Below, one piece after another: positions 59,111 through 64,000 of a DNA stretch of 64,000 bases. The stretch is taken from positions 317,366,722 through 317,430,721 of the forward strand of contig CM041776.1 of the NCBI GenBank assembly GCA_023374045.1, read 5' to 3'. The notes below the pieces were generated by a model. That model was given only the letters and a program-made list of their open reading frames with translations, made no database searches and was not told the origin of the DNA. Each line of letters starts with the position of its first letter. Position 1 is the first letter of the stretch. A program made the position numbers and the translations under genes. Origin of the DNA: Limonium bicolor (Eukaryota; Streptophyta; Magnoliopsida; Caryophyllales; Plumbaginaceae).

Positions 59111-59740
59111 GTAACTATAAAAAAAACTTAGATGAGAAAGTAAAATTAAACGAGTCGTTGATAACAGATAAAAAAGAAAAACTAGTTATTGAAATCTTAA
59201 TCTTAAAAGTCTATTATACATTTCTATAATTATTTGATTGTTTTTAAATTTTACAAAATCAACCACTAAATAAATGGAACCATTTACGGTTGAGATTAGT
59301 GTTTTCTTTTAAAAAAAAAAATGTAATCTGATAACTGAAAATGTGTCAGGTACATGCCCAAAGTATATGCACATGAACACAATATGCCCAAAGCATATAC
59401 AAATGAACATGGTCCCTTCTTTGATTATCGTACTCACTTGATATGACACAAGAAAAAAGAGAAATCATGAAGGCACTATATTTATCAAAAATAAAGAAAC
59501 CTGGAATTATAATTTTTAGTCTGTATTAAAAAAAGATATTCTTCTTATATTGATATATAACTAATTGTTAATATATATTATATATCAAACATATTACTAA
59601 AAAACTAGTATTAAAATAATAACTAAACAATTATATATATTTGATTTTATTATTGAAAAAATACACAGATAGTTATGGGTGTGAGAGTTTTCATGTCTCA
59701 TCATTCAATGAAAAAGATAAGAACATTTAATAAAGTCATT
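59110..59740. other. Intergenic, AT-rich; no gene seen
   Basis: One short tandem pair CATGCCCAAAGTATATGCA / TATGCCCAAAGCATATACA near 59353 and 59387. Confidence 0.5.
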
Positions 59741-59759
59741 GATAGATGATGAGACATCA

Positions 59760-59890
59760 GTTTTTGGTTAATTCGGTTATTAAACTGAATTTTGGTTAAT
59801 TTATTTTAACCGAAATAACTAAAAACCCATTTTATTTTTAATTCGGTTTTTGGTTAACCGATTCAACCGAAACCGAATGAACACCCGTGA
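59760..59890. repeat. Low-complexity TTCGGTTTTTGGTTAA repeat
   Basis: Drifting copies of TTTTTGGTTAATTCGGTT ending CCGAAACCGAATGAACACCC, a phrase often seen at ends of dispersed plant repeats. The class is not assigned. Confidence 0.5.
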
Positions 59891-59910
59891 TAGCTATGAA
59901 AAAATAAATA

Positions 59911-60225
59911 TTGGAAAAACTAGTTGTTATTTCATCTAGGTTATACCATGTGTATATTAATATAACTAAAATATATGTTGTTGAAAAACTGAAATCTTTT
60001 GATGATTTCCAAACTTGGCATGACCAGTTAGATCATTCCGGTTCAATCATGATGCAAATAATTATGGAAAGCTCATGTGGTCACATGTTAAAAAATAAAA
60101 GGTTTCGTCAACTACATAGTTTTTCATGTATTGTTTGTTCTCAAGGAAAACTAATTATAAGGTCATCACCCGTTAAACTTAAGACAAAGCTAATTACTTA
60201 TTTTCGTACTGATGACACGTTGTAA
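59911..60225 (+). pseudogene. copia GAG-pre-integrase remnant
   Basis: The frame has TWHDQLDHSGSIMMQIIMES, HMLKNKRF and CIVCSQGKLIIRSSPVK, the GAG-pre-integrase zinc-binding segment (HX...C-X2-C) that precedes copia integrase. The His is present, and the Cys pair reads CIVC. Nothing of the integrase core can be followed downstream, and no LTRs were seen. It is not closely similar to the copia element at 26263..29943. Confidence 0.75.
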
Positions 60226-63200
60226 GTGAGAAGAAAGGAGATTGCAAAGAGATTGTAGACAGATCACAGAGAGAAAGGATAGAGAAACAAGTATTAGAGT
60301 GATTCTAAGAAATGGTGAATAGGTTAGCAACATTATTATTAATGGACAAAGTGGTAAAGAGAGGAAGAAGGATGAACACATGCTGAGAAAATAACCTTCT
60401 AATCTATCTCGTGGATCAAATTTTAGTATATCAATCTCGAATGTTAGAGGTTCTCATGTCTTTAATAATAAAGATGCAGTTAGAAATTTTGTGTTTGCTA
60501 ATAATTTGTCTTCTTTTTTTAATATCTTGGAGATGTAAGTCAAAGTTGGAAATATCTACAATACCAAAAGTACTCTAGGCTCTAGCTAAGGAATGAGTAG
60601 TTATAGCCAATATATAATGTAAAGAAAGTTGCATAATATATTTGGAAGAAGAATGAGATGATTATTGAGCTAGAACTTGATAAGACTACACAAGTGGTTG
60701 TTAAGTTCATGATGTATACACTTGCTTGGGTTAATTGTTGTGTGGGATCTTATGTATATACTGCCAATTATGATAGAAAAAGAAAAGATTATGATGCAGC
60801 TTATGATATAATAAGAAGTGCATTCAATAGCCATGTATAATTATGTGAGTGGTGTTTAACAAGTTCTCACCCTTCTTATGAAGAACATATTCAGTGCACA
60901 AACGACATGGGAGTACATGACAAGACCTGTAGTAGTATGTTTTTCACTGGGTGTAGCAAGTATGAACAATTGTCATAATGTATTGTTAGCTTGTAGGGTC
61001 CTCATTAGTAATGACTGGTTAGGGACCGGAGCATTTTGATGTATTTCTTCATTCCATGTTCTTGAAGTACTTGTCACACCATATTGTTGGATTAATCATA
61101 TGCATAAACAAGTTATTCACAAGTATAGCCAATTAAGTTCAAGAATATTTGGTGCATGTGTCGACTTGAATTATTAAAAATGGTGAAAACCTCTTGGATC
61201 ATTCATGTGTGAGGCATCTAATGTTTAACTGGTTAGAAAGTTAAAATCATTGGAGTCGAAACTTAGAACTCTTACGAGAAAGTTAGAATTTTTGTGGATA
61301 AAGTACAAAGTGAGTTGTATAGAGGGCGAAGTCTAATACAAAAAGCCTTATCTATAATGAGCCAACTAAGCCAAAAATAAATTGACCATCACTTTTATGG
61401 AAAAAGGTTAAGTCGTTACATATCCATATCTTCAACAAGCAAAATTACTTTGATTCAATCATATGTGATATACATTTTCTCTATGATGGCTCTCGGAAGA
61501 ATCTCAACCAAAACAAACTCTTATATTCTAATTTTGGTATTAAAATTGATAAGTATACTAATATTACTCACCATGTCCAGGGTTTTTCTCACAAACTTTC
61601 CATATTCCAATAAGAAGAATAGAATTAAAGTTTATTATATAGTATTTAGTGAAGGACCCATTATTGATGACATTCAAATGATATATCCTTGTTTGGTAGA
61701 CTCTAAGAACTATTAGAAATGGTAAATCCCCTAAATACAATGAACATAGCTCAATGTTTTATATATCCACATGGCAGTTGGTTGTAGATGACATCTTTCA
61801 AGTTGACATTGTATGTGAGAACAAATACTCGTTCACAAAGTTGATAATCCATTCACTATAAAGGATTTCATGATAACATACTTTGTCATATAAGTTGATA
61901 TTCACATCATTAGTAGTAGGGTATTGACTTTTCTTATGTGTCATATGAGATAGGACAATTTATCAAAGGAAGTGCACTTCACATGGATGTACAACAAAAA
62001 CAGATTTCCACAAGGTCCCTGATTCGATGAAGTGAGGACTCCTTAAAAAATGTGTGGATTTGGTTTTCATCAAAAAAAAATTATCTTGGATAATGAAGCA
62101 TGTTTCTACACCTTCTCTTATACTAAAGGATTTCTTCAAGGTGGAGAAAAAGGTTGAGGCAAGAGGTATCTATCTCTTCCCTTCTCTTTTTCCCTGTATG
62201 GAATACCTCAATAGGAGTTTGCTTCAACTCAAACACTCTTTATCTTTCAAGTAGAATCAAGTGAAAAAAGATCAACTCTTTACCTTATATTTGATATGAT
62301 TTTCTCTTCTTTTTTTTTGCAGAGATTCAACTTTTGTCAAGTGTATAAAGCAAAAGATTGATAACTTCTCCGAGGTGGTTGATCTTAAAATTAAGTTGAG
62401 TTGTCTGATTTTCATAAGGAGTTGATGGTGATACTATGAATGATACCAATTTGGTGAATGGAAACTTCATGTCAAGTACCTTGAAATGTATATTTTTGGT
62501 CTTAGATTAAGTTCATGATTACAACTCCTTGATTGAGAAAATAGCTTAGAGAATTTAAGGTTTGCGTGTAGGGTATTAAACTATGTAGAGAGGCATGTTC
62601 TCATCTATAATGTTTTGTACTATGTTTAACACTTTTTTAGTAGTTTCATGCTCTTTGCATACTATAGTTCAACAAATTAAAAGTATTGGTAGATCATTTC
62701 CATACAGTGCGGGGATGATAATAGAATATACATATATGTAACCAGGGATCCCATGTATCATCCAAAGGCCATTGTGGAATTCGCTTAAAACATAAACAAA
62801 ACCATAACAACTAGTATTCTTGTCCAACTCAATTACTTTAACATATATGCTTTAATCATATTGGACCATATGTATATTTTCCTAACAGTATAGTATTAGA
62901 GGATAACATAAGGTCTATCGAGAGCTGGCGGTGGCACCATATGCTATATATGAACCTTAGAGATGAGATCTTTAGACGAAATTTAAAGTAGACTGTCAAT
63001 GTCATTGCTAGACGTCAATATGTTTATATGAAGGTATTGTATAACTTGTTTGGAATCGAATCTTATTCTTCATACCTTTATACTCTCATCTAACTTTGTA
63101 ACTTTACTTTGTGGTTGGCTATCAAAAATAGGATGATTACTAGTTATATGACAAATTCTTTAAAATGGTTAAGAATATCGACCCTTCATGTTTGTTTTAT

Positions 63201-63660
63201 CTTGTAGGAGACTAATTAAAACATAAATTATATTTTTTACTAAAAGATTTATAAAGTGATTTAGATTATGAATGCGGATCTTTTTTTATATAAATATAGT
63301 AATTTATTCATTCAAACGTACAAGCTTAAGGTCCATCTATATAAAGTGTCATCACGGAACATAACGATGACATATCCTTGTAAACCTAAGAGATAAGATC
63401 TAGTTAACAAGATCACAACTACAAGATCTCCTAACAAGTAACTAGCCATTTTAAAGCTAGGTAACACAAAAGTCACAACATCACTGTTATCGAAAGACTT
63501 TTTCCGTGAAATATTGAAACGACGGTCTACGAGAAAAGGGGAGTATACTCCTCTAGGTTTTTAATATAGACTCTCATGATTCATTGGGTCCCAGGCTATC
63601 ACCGTGCATATGGAATTATGACATCTAAAATTTTCTAGAGCAATCCACGTTGCATAACCA
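60226..63660. other. Degenerate sequence, possibly old coding remains, unassigned
   Basis: Less AT-rich than its surroundings, with scattered open frames of 60-90 codons on the plus strand: 60658..60840 (ILELDKTTQ-type start, YDAAYDIIRSAFNSHV end), 61450..61716 and 62054..62254. Their composition looks protein-like, but I recognise no family and frames change often. It may be the body of a decayed retrotransposon continuing from the copia remnant at 59911, or something else. Confidence 0.3.
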
Positions 63661-64000
63661 ATATTTGCCACCTATACCAAAATGGTAAAGCGGTGGGCTG
63701 AGATTCCAAAGCTTGGAATTGTTGTTGCCTGGTTCCCGTCAATGACCAGAGTCTTCTTTTGGCTTGGACTTCTGACACTACCAAACCAATACAATAGGAC
63801 TCTTCATACTCTCCCTATGTCGTCCATTCCTTCCTGGTTCAAGGCACTATTGATCTCCATAATACTGAGAAGTACAACAACTCTGCTCCATCGACCGCCC
63901 ATTTTATACTCAAAGTTTCCATACGAAGTCTGGCAGTGGAGGTCTGGCCGTCCGGGTAAGCTAAGAAGCTGAAAATTCCACCACAAGTATAACCACCAGA
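63661..64000. other. Window end, unassigned open frame
   Basis: A 96-codon plus-strand frame (63682..63972) has no recognised domain. The start of the stretch (CAAAATGGTAAAGCGGTGGG...CTGGTTCCCGTC) is faintly tRNA/SINE-like. Neither reading is firm. Confidence 0.25.

Overview
This is a window of plant nuclear DNA, most likely from a eudicot. It is AT-rich and dense in transposons, with short GT-AG introns, plant-type tRNA genes and typical plant transposon families (copia, L1-type LINEs, CACTA, hAT, Stowaway, Tourist, long-TIR Mutator-like elements). I cannot name the species. No bacterial or organellar block was seen. Boundaries were read by eye and may be off by a few bases unless a target-site duplication (TSD) fixes them.

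Only three loci look like intact or nearly intact host genes: a two-exon pectate lyase (18155..19497, +); a tRNA-Val(AAC) (4404..4477, -); and a two-coding-exon gene (52976..55701, -) for a PB1 + Mutator-transposase + SWIM + zinc-knuckle protein, resembling the domesticated MUSTANG family but carrying one frameshift. Two further host-derived loci are broken: the 3' end of a type I vacuolar H+-pyrophosphatase gene (29972..30571, -) with introns retained and two frameshifts, and a RING-finger gene (about 44478..47530, +) with frameshifts and a LINE fragment in an intron.

Layout. 0-1 kb: decayed CACTA-like terminus. 1.3-7.7 kb: locally duplicated block carrying initiator-tRNA-Met and tRNA-Val copies in various states of decay, interrupted by a LINE (5369..7559) with a clear TSD. 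8.3-9.7, 14.4-15.8 and 24.9-26.0 kb: three members of one long-TIR family with minisatellite cargo. 10-12.5 kb: SINE and small tandem repeats. 12.56-14.37 kb: 5'-truncated LINE reverse transcriptase. 18-19.5 kb: pectate lyase, followed after 24 nt by a MITE. 20.1-24.1 kb: Stowaway element split by a 3.8-kb insertion. 26.26-29.94 kb: copia element without its reverse transcriptase, inserted just 3' of the pyrophosphatase pseudogene. 30.6-32.1 kb: degenerate repeat array split by a foldback MITE. 34.8-39.4 kb: probable solo LTR with a nested LINE tail. 39.5-43.3 kb: hAT (ZMYM1/TTF-like) pseudogene split by a CACTA element. 44.4-47.6 kb: RING pseudogene. 48.0-51.2 kb: long-TIR Mutator-like element. 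53-56.4 kb: PB1-MULE gene. 56.5-63.9 kb: MITEs, SINE, copia remnant and unassigned degenerate sequence.

The host genes show no sign of working together. The main story is layered insertion: TSDs and shared repeats allow a relative chronology (hAT before CACTA; pyrophosphatase duplication before copia; Stowaway before the 3.8-kb element; tRNA block before LINE). I found no clear previously undescribed system. The strongest leads are the long-TIR minisatellite-carrying family, the roughly 177-bp repeat shared by two otherwise different elements, and the frameshifted PB1-MULE gene.
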